DNA of 64,000 nucleotides, taken from Gordionus sp. m RMFG-2023 (Eukaryota > Nematomorpha > Gordioida > Chordodea > Parachordodidae). Each line of letters starts with the position of its first letter. Positions within the stretch are counted from its first letter, which is position 1. The notes under the pieces are model-generated. The model saw only the letters and a program-made list of their open reading frames with translations. It ran no database searches and was not told where the DNA came from. Of the stretch, positions 1 through 14,300 are shown piece by piece. The translations under genes were made by a program, and so were the position numbers. The stretch spans positions 78,841,561 to 78,905,560 of the forward strand of contig NC_088775.1 of the NCBI RefSeq assembly GCF_954871325.1. The letters run 5' to 3'.

Positions 1-1086
1 GAAAATAAAGAACCTTTTAATATTGAAAATATTAATCTTGCATCAAATGCCAGACCCATATTAATAGGTGTTAGATGTGCTTCACATACATTTCAATTAG
101 CAAATAATGATTGCATTAAAAATTCAAATGAAATTGTCATTATAAATAAAGCAAGAAACATCTGCAAAAAAATAAGAAATCAGACAACAATGGCTATTCT
201 CTCAAAATTAAATTTGAAAAAACCACTAATAGATTGTTGCACAAGATGGAACTCTATCTATTTAATGTTGGAGAGATTACTAGAGTTAAAAAGCTTTTGC
301 CAAGAAATATCGCTCCAAAGCGATCAAAAATGTTTATCAGAGAATGAATGGGAAATAATTAGTGACATATTAAAAGCTTTATATCCAGCTTATGTTTTGA
401 CAAAATATTTACAAAGTGAACAATTGACAATGGGCGATTTTTATGCTGCGTGGATCAAATGTCTCATGCAAACGAGTAAAGTAGACACTCCATTTGCCAG
501 ACTTTTAGTTACTACGATGAAAGCATGAGAAATAAATTTTAAAAATGAAGTTTTTTGCTCTGCTATTTATCTCGACCCTAGATATAATGTATTTTTAACT
601 TTTGAAGAAAGAGAGATCGCCAGAAAACATCTTTGTAAAAATTGGAACTTGACACAAAATCTAAATAATCAGAATATTGAAATTCTAAATACTATGCCTA
701 CGTGTTCGTATTCGAAGGATAATTTAGATGATGATTTTGAAGATTTATTAAAGTCGCATGAAAGTCTTAATAAGAATAATTCTCAGGGCATCGAAAATTA
801 TAATAAATGTATAGAAATAGAATATATAATTCGGTCATTTGATAATAAAGAGAGATTAGAAAAAGATACTAATCTTTTGAATTATTGGGAAAATGTAAAG
901 AATAGTATGCCAGAACTTTATAAGTTAGCTATAACTGTGCTAGCAGTTCCAGCTACGCAGGTCTCCGTAGAAAGAGCATTTTCAAGCCTTAAGTTTATAC
1001 TCTCTGCGCAGAGAACTAAATTATATCCTGAAATATTAGAAAATATTTTAGTTATCCGTTCGAATTCTCTTTTTAAACCTAAATAG
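1..1086 (+). pseudogene. hAT transposase, C-terminal two thirds, one internal stop
   Basis: One frame stays open over the whole stretch except for a single TGA at 526–528. It shows the usual order of hAT landmarks: a Cys-x-x-His region (VRCASHTFQLA), the TRWNS segment followed by MLERL, the YLDPRY motif, and a C-terminal hATC dimerisation region with LLNYWENV and VSVERAFSS near the end. A hAT transposase cuts and pastes its own element between terminal inverted repeats. With only one stop in more than 1 kb, this copy has decayed little. The N-terminal BED zinc finger and first catalytic Asp would lie upstream of the window. Confidence 0.85.
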
Positions 1087-1479
1087 TATAGTATACATAT
1101 TATTTTATTGATTATTGTATTTACGCATGTTTGTTTTTATCTTATTTATTTATGAAATAAAAAAAACTAATTTGTCTAATTTATATTTCCTAAATTTAAT
1201 AAAAATATCTATTAGATTATCATGGATAAATTAAATAAGAAATTATAAACTAAAAAGATTTTTCTCTAAAATTAATATATACATTGTTAATGATTAATTT
1301 TTTTTTAAAATTAAATTTATAAAAACCGGAACAAACCGAAAAGAACCGTTATAAATTATAAACCGAACCGAACCGATATGATTTTTTTTTAAAAACCGAA
1401 ATGGAACAAAACCTTTATAAAATTTTAAACTAAAAACCGGAACGAACCGAACCGTTATACTAAACGGTTCGAAACCCTG
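1..1479 (+). mobile_element. hAT DNA transposon, 3' part (copy 1)
   Basis: The transposase reading frame enters from outside the window and stops at 1086. An AT-rich tail follows, then a block (about 1320–1479) of repeated AACCG-type words in both senses. The block ends in GAAACCCTG at 1471–1479, the complement of a CAGGG-type terminus typical of hAT elements. The short repeated words before the end look like the subterminal transposase-binding repeats of this superfamily. The base pairs just after it, GGTGGTGG, would be the 8-bp target duplication, but the partner lies outside the window. Confidence 0.75.
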
Positions 1480-3488
<2,009 letters not shown>

Positions 3489-6400
3489 GAAATGTGGTTG
3501 TGGTCAGGACCTGAACCAACATTCCGTTAAATGTATGCAAGATTTTGACCACTCTAAATCTGAATATTCTAAATACTATCTCGAAAATGACCCCGAATTC
3601 CCAACTCTTGATGCGTACGAAACTAAGAAATCTCCTCATCCGCTAAATTTGCCCCTAAATGATGGCCTAGGAGGTATTAACTCCTGGCATACCCATGTCA
3701 CAGCCCCCAAATCTCCGCCTGAATTATTGTGGAACCCCATTGTGCACACATCGACGTTACACACTAACGCCTTTGGGACCATCGAATTTCAGGGGATATC
3801 TCATCGTCACAATGCTCAAGTTAGAAGTTATACTTTCCCTATAAACTAAGTGATACACCTCTTATACTTTTAATTTTAGCACCGATCCCAGCGGCCTTTT
3901 ACTCAAAGACACTCAATATAATTAATAAATATATAAGAATTTTCTTAAATTTATATACGAACTCAAAAGTATATAAGGTTGTCTTATGATACACCGCCCG
4001 AATCAATAGCTCAACTCATGATATCTCATTGGGGCATCGAGTTCCCCAAATTACTCATATCAATTCACGGCGGGCTATCGAATTTTGAATTGAGCCCCAA
4101 GCTGTCCAATTTATTTCAAAAAGGATTAGTTAAAGCGGCCAAAACTACAGTTACTTGGATGCTTACGACAGGATTAAATACCGGTAAATTCAGTTCTCTT
4201 AAATAATAAGCTAATCAAGATTTACAATATTTATATGTAATTTTGGACATACCTAACACTTTCTAAAATAAGAATCCTTAATTCATACTAACTTATGGCC
4301 CGGGTACAATGATCGTACATCTCTGACATAAATCTTAATTTGAATTAAATATTTGTAACGATTTTATATAATATAAACTTTTTGGGGATATTTTTTTTAT
4401 AAAAAACGTGACAACCATTTTTGTATTATTCTTGCAATAAGTTTCTCATCTCTCCTAACCCCTTTCCACTGTAATAGCATTCAACTCAATTTTGCGATAC
4501 CATTTTTTTGAAGGACGTCACATGTGTATAATAATATTCATTTCCTAACGATATAGGGAATATTATTTTATTTGGAATAATATATATATATTTTAATAGA
4601 AATAATAATTTAAAACTCAATGTCAACACTAATTAAGTCATTATAATATTAAAGTGGATTTAAATAAATTTTATAAATTATTATATAATATTTTTTTAAA
4701 AAAAGGAATTAATATAATTTTTTTTATATTAAATTTTGAATTTTTAAAAATCCGTTAATCTCGATTTTTTATAAGCTTTTTAAACTGCTTAAATGCAATA
4801 AAAAAAATTGTGACATCATAATTAACAATTTTTAGTTATTCTTCCATATATTCTTTTTAAAACGCAGGTTATGTAAAATATGTGGGAAATTCCTTAAATG
4901 ATATGCCTTACAAAAATCGATCTAACCTTGTAACGATTGGAATTGCCCCATGGGGTGTCATTCAAAACAAAGAGGATCTGATTGGGCGAGATGTAAGTTG
5001 AATTTAATTATTTCAAGCTTGATACTACGAATTAAAATTTTGATGCACCTGAGGGTAGTCTATGACGTAATTTATGCTCGCGTCATTAGAATGAGAGTGG
5101 TTACCTTTGAGGGGGGGGGGGGGGTGCGCCATTGGTTTAGGGAAGGTTTGGATCTAGATTCTCGGGGGAACGTAACTTATTTTTTTTATAATGAATGGAT
5201 AAAAGATTAATTTAATCTTTGACCAGTTAAAAGAAGTTGAAAATTATATTGCCCAAGTTCGAAAATTGATAATAAATTTTGTTAAACTATGATGATATCG
5301 AGAAATAATTTATTTATAAAATGACTGAATATATTTCAAGGTAGCATATTAATTTTTATTATATTCGAATTGGTTTAATTTAAATGAATACGAAGTTTAA
5401 AAGTAATATTTAAAATAATAATTGAAAAAAAAATATATACGTAGAGAGTGGTCCAATGCTTTTCTATAATGCCACATTCACCGAACACATTCCCTTTAAA
5501 TAGCCACCATTCCTATTTTCTGTTAGTTGACGATGGAACCACGGGTAAGTATGGCGCCGAGGTTATATTGCGCCGTAACTTGGAATATTATCTTATGCAA
5601 ACTAGTAAATAAATTAATCTTAAACTCTTTCAAACATAATTATAGCATATAATATAAAATAATTTAGATGTAAAACAGTTGCGATTTCCCATATGCTGCT
5701 CCAATGCTCAAGTGAAAAGTCTCTTGAACCAGTTTTCCTATCATTATAACCTGATAGACTCACACCATTTTGGACCTCACCAGGTGAATCAGGAAGATTG
5801 CCCTATTAAAGTGGAGCCAGATACTAAATCGCCTAAAATAAGCAATGATAAAAACGAATCGGCCGAAAAAATCAAATCCAAGAGTGGAATTAACCACGGG
5901 TCAAAGGATAAATTATCGCCACATAACTCTCTCTGCCCTTCTCACTACTACCACACGCTACCATTAAAGTTATAATAGAATCGATTAGATTATGTTAATC
6001 ATTTTATTTAACCAAAACTTATATTATTAAAAAAATTATCGAAAATATTTCACTAAGGTCAAACATTTTAGATATACGTGAAAGAAAGAACGAAAGAAAG
6101 TGTAACTCAAATTCATAAGAAAATTGGTTAAATATTAACATAAAGTTATTAGCGATAAGTCAGATTTTTGAAATGGGACCTCCGTAACTTGAGATAAACT
6201 CAATGGTTTCATGATATTATCTAACTCTGGGATGGGGGGGGGGGTTAAAACATGGATATATTATATTATTATTTTTCTACTGTTAAAAATATTAGCACTT
6301 TGAGACAAAAGAGGCATCCGGTTTTTAGTCACCATCATCGTTTATCGCCAACCCCTCAACCACTTAATTACAAACAATTATATCGTTATAGAGGCAGATC

Positions 6401-8388
6401 CTCTCATCCTCTGTTCTCTAATAATCAACTCCATAAAGGTTACAATTACCGCGGGGAAGATATGCTAAAACTACAAGACCCTTCTTCGGCTCATCATAAA
6501 AGATCACTCATGACCTCTCCCGCCAATAAAAGACATTCCTACCCTGAATCGGGTCGGATGCATACACCCCCGTTTAAGAAAAGTATATATTATATATCAT
6601 TTTATTTTCAAACATTTCAATGGAGATTTAAAAAGTCCGAAATAATCGGTTGAAGTTTAAATAACTGGCAACATTATCGAAGTGTTTAATGAATAAAATA
6701 TAAATCAACTTATTATACATTAACATAAACGAAATTGATGTTAGCTCACAGCGTGCATAAATCGATCGATGAAATGGTTCCAATTGTTGGCCTAATATTG
6801 AATGGTGGTATAGAGGTGGTGAAAAGAGCTATGGAATATATTTGTGAAAATGTATCTCTTAGCCCCTGCCAAACTCAGATTCATAACCCCCATTTGTACT
6901 TACCTTCGATATTAAATAATCAGGTCCATTTAATTAAATATTTCCCACTTTTTTTTTAAAAAAATGCCTGTATATTTATTTATTTTTAGCAATAATTCTC
7001 GAATATTTTTCTTGTTACTTGAGATCATTAAAAAAAGGAGTAAATTTTAGAGAATGGTGTTGAAACAAAAAATGAGAATTACGCAAGTTAACTTGACGGG
7101 CATTTTTTTAAATATGGATACAATTTTTTTTGTGTGTGTGTGAACAAATAAATGAATATATTCTTATTATATAGTAGAATATTATTTTAAAAAAACAAAA
7201 TGCGGTGAAAAATAATTAGAAAGATAACTAATTTTTGATAAAACTAGCTTATGCTATAAGGTATTTGAACACCATCTTAATCAGTAATTGAGACATTTTA
7301 GGGTGATAGTAAATGTGAACATGATTGAGTGAGTGACGTAGAAAGTAAATCAAACGTCGTAAGTTGTTTTAATTACAATTAATAAAAAATCTTCATGTTC
7401 TTTTTCTTTTAAATATTGTACAAATAATTGCTAATATTTTAAAAAAAAATAACATTAGAAAAAGAACTTGAAATCAAACAAAATGCACCATATGAATCAT
7501 GCAAACTCTCACGGGTCGCGCTTTCATAGCAAATCCCAACAAGTCACGAGCTGCCACTACGATAATTTTTCGGTTCCGATAGTCGTTGTAGAAGGATCTG
7601 GAGGTATGGCCGATATCATTTGCTGCGCTTGCAACTTCCACATCGATCCCATGGACAAGTTAGTTATTATATATATGATTTTTTTTCCTCGGCATAATTA
7701 AATCTTTTTTTTTATTCATCTTTTCTTATTTTAAATTTCCATTAAAGCCTTATGGAGATGAAAAGCTAATTTTTCTTAACTTATCATTACAAATTATTTA
7801 AAAATTGCGAAGCAATAATATTTTATACATCCGACCTTAGTCTTTTCGCCCCGCAAGCTTATTGAGCTTAAATTTAAGATCAGTGATAAATTTAAGATCA
7901 GTGATCATTGTTACGTTTTAGAAAAGTCAGAAAACGATGCTTGGCCTGCAAAATTGGAATCAATTCCACGTTAATTTTTTTTCCAAATTTCATATTAAGA
8001 TTGACTGTATTTACTGCGAATTGTGATTTAAGAATTGGAATTTAGATTAATGACACTAGTTCAGTCCACGAAGTTGAAAACCGAACCTATTATATACTTG
8101 AAATTAAACAAATTATTACAACCTAATTATATATTTGTGAATAGAGTTTTTTCTAAAAATTTTCATAATTTAATAAAATGATTGCCATAATATTTTATTT
8201 ATTTATTAAGCTTTTTTCGAATGTTATTTTTATCTTAATAAATTATTTTTTTAAAAAAATATAGCTCTTTCACTGATGACAACACAAATATTATAGCTAA
8301 AATGATCTCTAGCCAATGGTCTATGGACCCCAATTTACTTCAAATCATAATATCTGATATATATGTTTTGGCTAAGAATAAAAAATTG
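3489..8388 (+). CDS. TRPM exons 1–9: N-terminal SLOG-like homology region with insertions
   Basis: These exons carry the TRPM N-terminal homology region. Landmarks in order: [19 protein letters not shown]-type segment read here as [30 protein letters not shown], the glycine loop around [30 protein letters not shown], then VGLILNGG and [13 protein letters not shown]. Two stretches have no counterpart in typical TRPMs: exons 5–6, about 195 residues rich in His, Ser, Pro and Lys, and about 60 residues across the 6923/7459 junction. Both interrupt the same domain. Donors in this gene are often GTTA or GTAA, and the first intron (3820–3969) is only 150 bases. This domain binds nucleotides or ligands in some family members; what it does here is not visible. 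Confidence 0.85.
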
Positions 8389-11300
8389 GTAATTTTTTCA
8401 TTAAAAAATTCACCTGTTGGGGATAGGGTGGGGGGGGGGGAGTTATATATAGAATATATGTCCTGGACAGGGATGTGAACCCTTCGACAAAAAAAGGGTC
8501 CGGGTTCGGGTCCAGTAATAGATTTAAAAAGGACCCGGGTCCAGGGTCCGGGTTCAGGGAACATAAAAATAATGACCCAAAATATGACTTTTTTTTCATT
8601 CATTTTTTATTATACTTCAATATATACACATTCATAATTCAAAATGAAATAATTTATATTTTAATTATTTTTTTCAATCGCACAATCATGCTATCTTCTA
8701 AAATACCATCCTTCAGATTTCTACGTAAATTAGACAAAATATATTTCAACAATGAAAATCCATGTTCTACGCTTACCTAAAATAGATAGTCATTTTATAA
8801 TACATAAATTATTGTACGTGTCGTCGGTAATGACGATTCTAAACAAGGTATATATTTCTGGATATATTAAAGAATTTTCCTCTCAGAATTTTAAAATATT
8901 TGATCTCTATTTATTCTCTTAACTTCTGAGAACTTCTATTAAAGATACAATAGATATTTTTTGCTCCTTTCTATCTTATGATAATTTGATTTTTTTTCTC
9001 TATCTAATAGTAAAATTTCCAGTGCATTAATATTGTTATCATTATCATTGTTATCGCTAAAACCTGTAGATATTGTCGTAGCCTCCAATATATTGTAAAT
9101 AATAGAGTTTAGGGTATGGCATAAATCCTCAAGATGATCTATAGCCATTTGTTTTTGCTCAATACTTAATAAAACCTGATATCGAGGGTCTAAATATATT
9201 GAAGCATATACAACACTATTTTCTTGTAAATATTGTTGCTCTCTAATTTTCATATTTTCTAATACTTCATATGAAAAAAAACTTGTAAATCTTTCTAACT
9301 CTAGTCCACATCTTATCCATATGCCATAAAAATCCGATAAACATAACTGTTCTGCTTGCAATCTTAATTTAGTTATTTTTAAAGGAACCAACATAGTAAG
9401 GTCTTTTATTTGACTCCAATCATCTTCCGACAAAATGACTTCACATGCTCCTATAATAAAATCATTACAGAAATCTTTCAAACTTATTAATCGCTCTAGC
9501 ATCATACAAATAGAGGACCAACTTGTTGTGCAATCTAATATTGCCATTAGCCTTTTCATATATCTTAATATTCTTACAATTGTGGGAGTTCTTAAATATT
9601 TTACAGCATCCCTTGCTTTATCAATAGGTTTAAACTGATTATTTTTTAGGGAATCATTAATAGCCAATTGTAGCGTATGGGCTGCACATCTGATACAGTA
9701 TATTTTTGTGGAGAAAACTTTTATTATTTCCTGTAAATCAATTAAACTTATGTCCTCATAATTATCATCATCATCATCTATATCATCCATTTCTTCCACT
9801 GAACATTCATTTAATAATTTGATTGATTTTACTAGATTAGCACCATTATCCGTAGTAATTGTATAAACGTTTCTTATAGGAATATGAAATTTATTTAATG
9901 TTTCTAATATCATTCTTTTTATATTTTCAGAAGTTGAACTCTCTTTAATCTCCTTCATAGCTACTGAATTTTAATTGCTTTTGCTTACACATGTATTTTT
10001 TAAGTGATTGATAAACTTAATAGATATAAATAAAAAGTATCTGCTTATAAAAAAAAGGGATTGTCAAAAAATAAAAATTTATATTGAGGATTTTTTTTGG
10101 TTTGGTGTATAGTAAATAGATATATAAATAATAAGGTTAAATTATATAAATAATATATTATTATTATACAATTTTAGATTACCATACACAAAAAAACGGG
10201 CTCGATGGGTCAAGATTTAGACCAAGATATATTATGCGCTTTGTTAAAAAGTATATTATTTTATATTTTTTTAATCATGCCTTTACTTAACAAAATTCTT
10301 TAGTTCATAATAAGAGGCCACTTGATCAGCTACACCTAGCCTTAACGTGGAATAGGGCTGACATCGCCAAGACCGAAATTTTTGTTTACGGTCAACAATG
10401 GCCTGTAAGTTATATATGTATAGATTATTCTTTTTTGTTTGATTTCATTGACTATAATTGTTTTTTTTATTCTACCCTCGATGAGGTAGATATTTTTTTG
10501 ATGCCAACATCTTGCACAAGGTTATTGCTAAAAAGCCATATAGTAAGCGCTAAGGTTTAATGTATATTATGGCTCAATAGCTACCAACTTACCCAACGAA
10601 ATTTCTTATTTTTAGACCTCCTTTCCTAATTTATTCATAGTAGATAATAGCTCCCTGTATCAAATCAGACCTAATTTTTAATGGGTCCGAATCGGATTCG
10701 TTATTTATAAGGATTGATTGGAAAAGGAGGGTCTTCACGCAAAAGGCTCCAGTAGTTGCTACATTAACGAGATTCTTATTTATTTTTTCGCGAGTAGGAA
10801 GGAGCTTTGGAAAATGCCATGATGCAAGCTTTGATTCACGATCAAGTTGATTTCGTCAAACTTTTATTGGAAAATGGAATACATATAAAAAAATTTCTGA
10901 CCATAGCTCGTTTAGAAAAACTATACAATTCGGTATAAGTATTTATTTTTATTTTTTTTAAATTACAAATTATGAGCTTGTTTTTTTTATTCACATTATA
11001 TTATAGAAATTCGGACCACCAAATACCTTGCATTATTTGATTCAGGATGTTAAAAAGGTTTTTTTTTTAATTTTAATTTTTTATATTTACCACGATAACA
11101 AAAAAACGCATAAAATATATTTAGAAGTATAAAAAGTACCGATACAGATTTCTAAATCAGATCGGCCATTTTGAAAATATCGACCTACATCTAGTATTTT
11201 TTTTAAATGCTCGGGCCGATCTGTTTTTTTTAAATTGAACGCATTTCTTATATAAATGAATATAAACTTCTAAGAATATCCCTCGTCTCAACTATTGGTA

Positions 11301-14300
11301 CACAATGATTGACATTGGTTACGTCATAGATAGATTGATGGGCGGTGTTTATAGATGCTGTTATGGCAGGAGACGATTTAAATCGATTTATTTTCCATCT
11401 AAACAAGTATTAATTATCATTCACTTCTTAAAATCGAATAATTCAATAAGGTTTAAATTCAAATTAAAAATGTTTTCGCGATGTCGTCCATCTTTAGGTT
11501 TTTTTTAAAAAACTATTATTCATGGCAAATAAAGTTTGTTTCAAAATTTTTATTTCGATTTTTTTAAAAAAATAATTTCCTCAGAATAATCAATGTCATG
11601 AAAAAAATGACGATGATATCGAAACACTCGGTACAAACAATGCGCACAAAACCCAATCAAATACACTGCTCCCTCCGCCCAACATTCCCGAATTTATGAC
11701 ATCCATCTCCAATTATTCCATCCAACTGCCTTCGACAAATTGGGAAAATGAACAACCTTTTCTCCAGCCTTACCACGATTTGATGATATGGGCTGTGTTG
11801 ACGCAAAGGTTATATAATCTCAAGTTTTTACACATTAAGGCCATTCTGTTTGCTTCTTAAAACGAATGATTAAAAGTCAATTTCCTATCTTGAAAAACGT
11901 TTTAGACGCAGCATTAATGAAGTAAGTGGACACTTTTTAATTATAGAAACGTTTAGTTTTTTTTGTCGTCTCTTTTACGTATTACTTCTTATTCTCAAGT
12001 TTTTACACATTAAAGCCATTCTGTTTGCTTCTTAAAACGAATGATTAAAAGTCAATTTCCTATCTTGAAAAACGTTTTAGACGCAGCGTTAAAGAAGTAA
12101 GTGGACACTTTTTAATTATTGAAACGTTTAGTTTTTTTTGTCATCTCTTTTACGTATTACTTCTTATTAAGATTTGCCCATTATGATATTTAACTTTTTA
12201 TTCCGGGGCAAATCGCTCCGGACTCGAGCTTGAAAATTATTTTAAAAAACTTCTAAAATAAAGAATATACAAAAAAAATGTTTTCTCTTTTTGTTTTAAA
12301 CAAAATAAAATGATAATTTGAATTTCTCTAGTGATTTTTATCTTACTTTAATTTCTTGAGTAGGCGTCGAATATATTTTAAATAGTTATAATTCGGGCCT
12401 GAGCCTCGAGTTTAAAATTTAGATTCTAAGGTGGGCTCGGGCCGGAAAATTGAAATTGAGGTTTTATTCTAGGTTGCACATGACCAAATAATTTTTAATT
12501 GATGCCAGATTAAATAAATTGAATATCCGATCCGAAAAAAGAAGTTGCGTGAATTCGTAAAATTAGATACTTGGTTTATTTAGTAAAATTGATATATATT
12601 TACATACAAAAAAAGGCAAACTACATCCCTTTACTTTTGGGAAATGGGAGATGAACCTCTACCTAAGGCTCTAATGGCCACTAAGCTATACAAGAGTATA
12701 GGGCAGGAAGCGGCTCAAGATGATCTCGAAACGGATATGAGCGAAAAGTGCCAATCATATGCGAAGTTATTACTTTTTTTGAGAAAATTTTGTTGCAATA
12801 GCGTTTATCGCTAAGGAGTGGTAACAGCATTCTCATTGCGTCTAAAAATAATTATATGCATGGCACTACTATTTGATTGATTTGTAATATATGCTCCATT
12901 ATTTTTACAAGCGGAGATTGAGTGTACTGTTTTTAAATACCAAATTAGGAAACTTGCACTTTTATTTATGATATTAAAAAAAATGTTGTGTTCATGATTA
13001 ATAATTGTCATTTTTTCCAAGACAATACGCCAAACTAGCGCTAGAACTACTCGAGAAATGCTTTCAAACTAAACAAGATTACACGGAACAACTCCTTACC
13101 TACCATCTCAAACATTTCAGTGATCAGACTTGTTTGAGCTTAGCCGTCGCCGCTAACCACTTGGAATTTATAGCTCACAATTGTTGCCAATTTTTATTGG
13201 GAGACCTTTGGATGGGTGGCTTAAGGGTTCGCAAAAGTTCGGGCATCAAGGTTAGTCTCGTAAAATGTAGTAAGTAAATAAGAAAGAAGGAAAAAGTAAA
13301 AAAAAGCATAATTTAATTACCAAAATGTTGGCCATTCTTTTTCTTTCAAAATATATTACAAAATGCGCCTAAAAAGATTTTGATGGGCCTATTCTTACCA
13401 TGCACTATCCTGACTCTGGAATTTAAGACTCTGGCCGAACTACAACTTATGCCTCAAACGCTGGAAGAGCACATCAACGATCTCGAACAAGAAACCGACG
13501 ACAATGATGAAAACGAATCCGATAACGAGAGCGCTAACTTGGAGAACGACTTCTTTAACATGCGAACCCAGGATTTTTCCGAGGGTTAAACCTAAATCGT
13601 TATTATTATTTTAGCACCTTATTTAAGCCCCCTTTTAGACTATAAGGAAACGGAAACCAAAATTATTGCCCAAAAATGGGAATCATAAAGTGGGTGGATC
13701 GCTATTAGGTTGATATCAAATATATCCTTAATTTTTTTTATCATCTGAAATAATTTTTTAAAAACATTCAATGATTGAAAAAAAATATATAGATGTCTTT
13801 GTAGAAGACGATGATAACGAAATAAACTTCGATAAATCTCCAATTATAACGCAATCAGCTTTTCGAGTAAATTTCAAATATTATTAACTGCCTCTTATAA
13901 ATTACATTAAAAAATTTTTTTTTTATTTAAGAGGATTTCACTAGAATTTTTACTTCAAACATTATTAACTCTTTACTAGAAACTACGTTTAATATAGGCA
14001 TGGAAATAACTTACCCTCAGCATTTAGTAATATAAGAAGAGTTTCAAAAACCTGTTGGAAATTTGAAAATTTTTTTTATGTTTATTTGGGAGTAGTCAGT
14101 TTTGTAAAAGATTAGTTATTATTATTTATAAATGTAAAACTTAAAAATTATCTTTTATATTTTATTACTATAGAAATTGATATTAAAAAAATTAATTTTA
14201 TATATTTTTTGGCACCCCCCATGCTACATTTTACTAAGGATTTACGAAAGGATTCTAGCAAACATTCATATAACCTTTCTCACGTATCCCTACCCAGCAC

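Noticed and set aside
8340-8780. Overlapping frames on both strands rich in Gly, Pro and Ser
   Set aside because: They translate the G+C-rich terminal and subterminal repeats of hAT copy 2.
13615-13689. Extra TRPM exon between 13584 and 13793
   Set aside because: It joins exon 18 but runs into an in-frame TAA before any donor, while exon 18 joins 13793 directly in phase.
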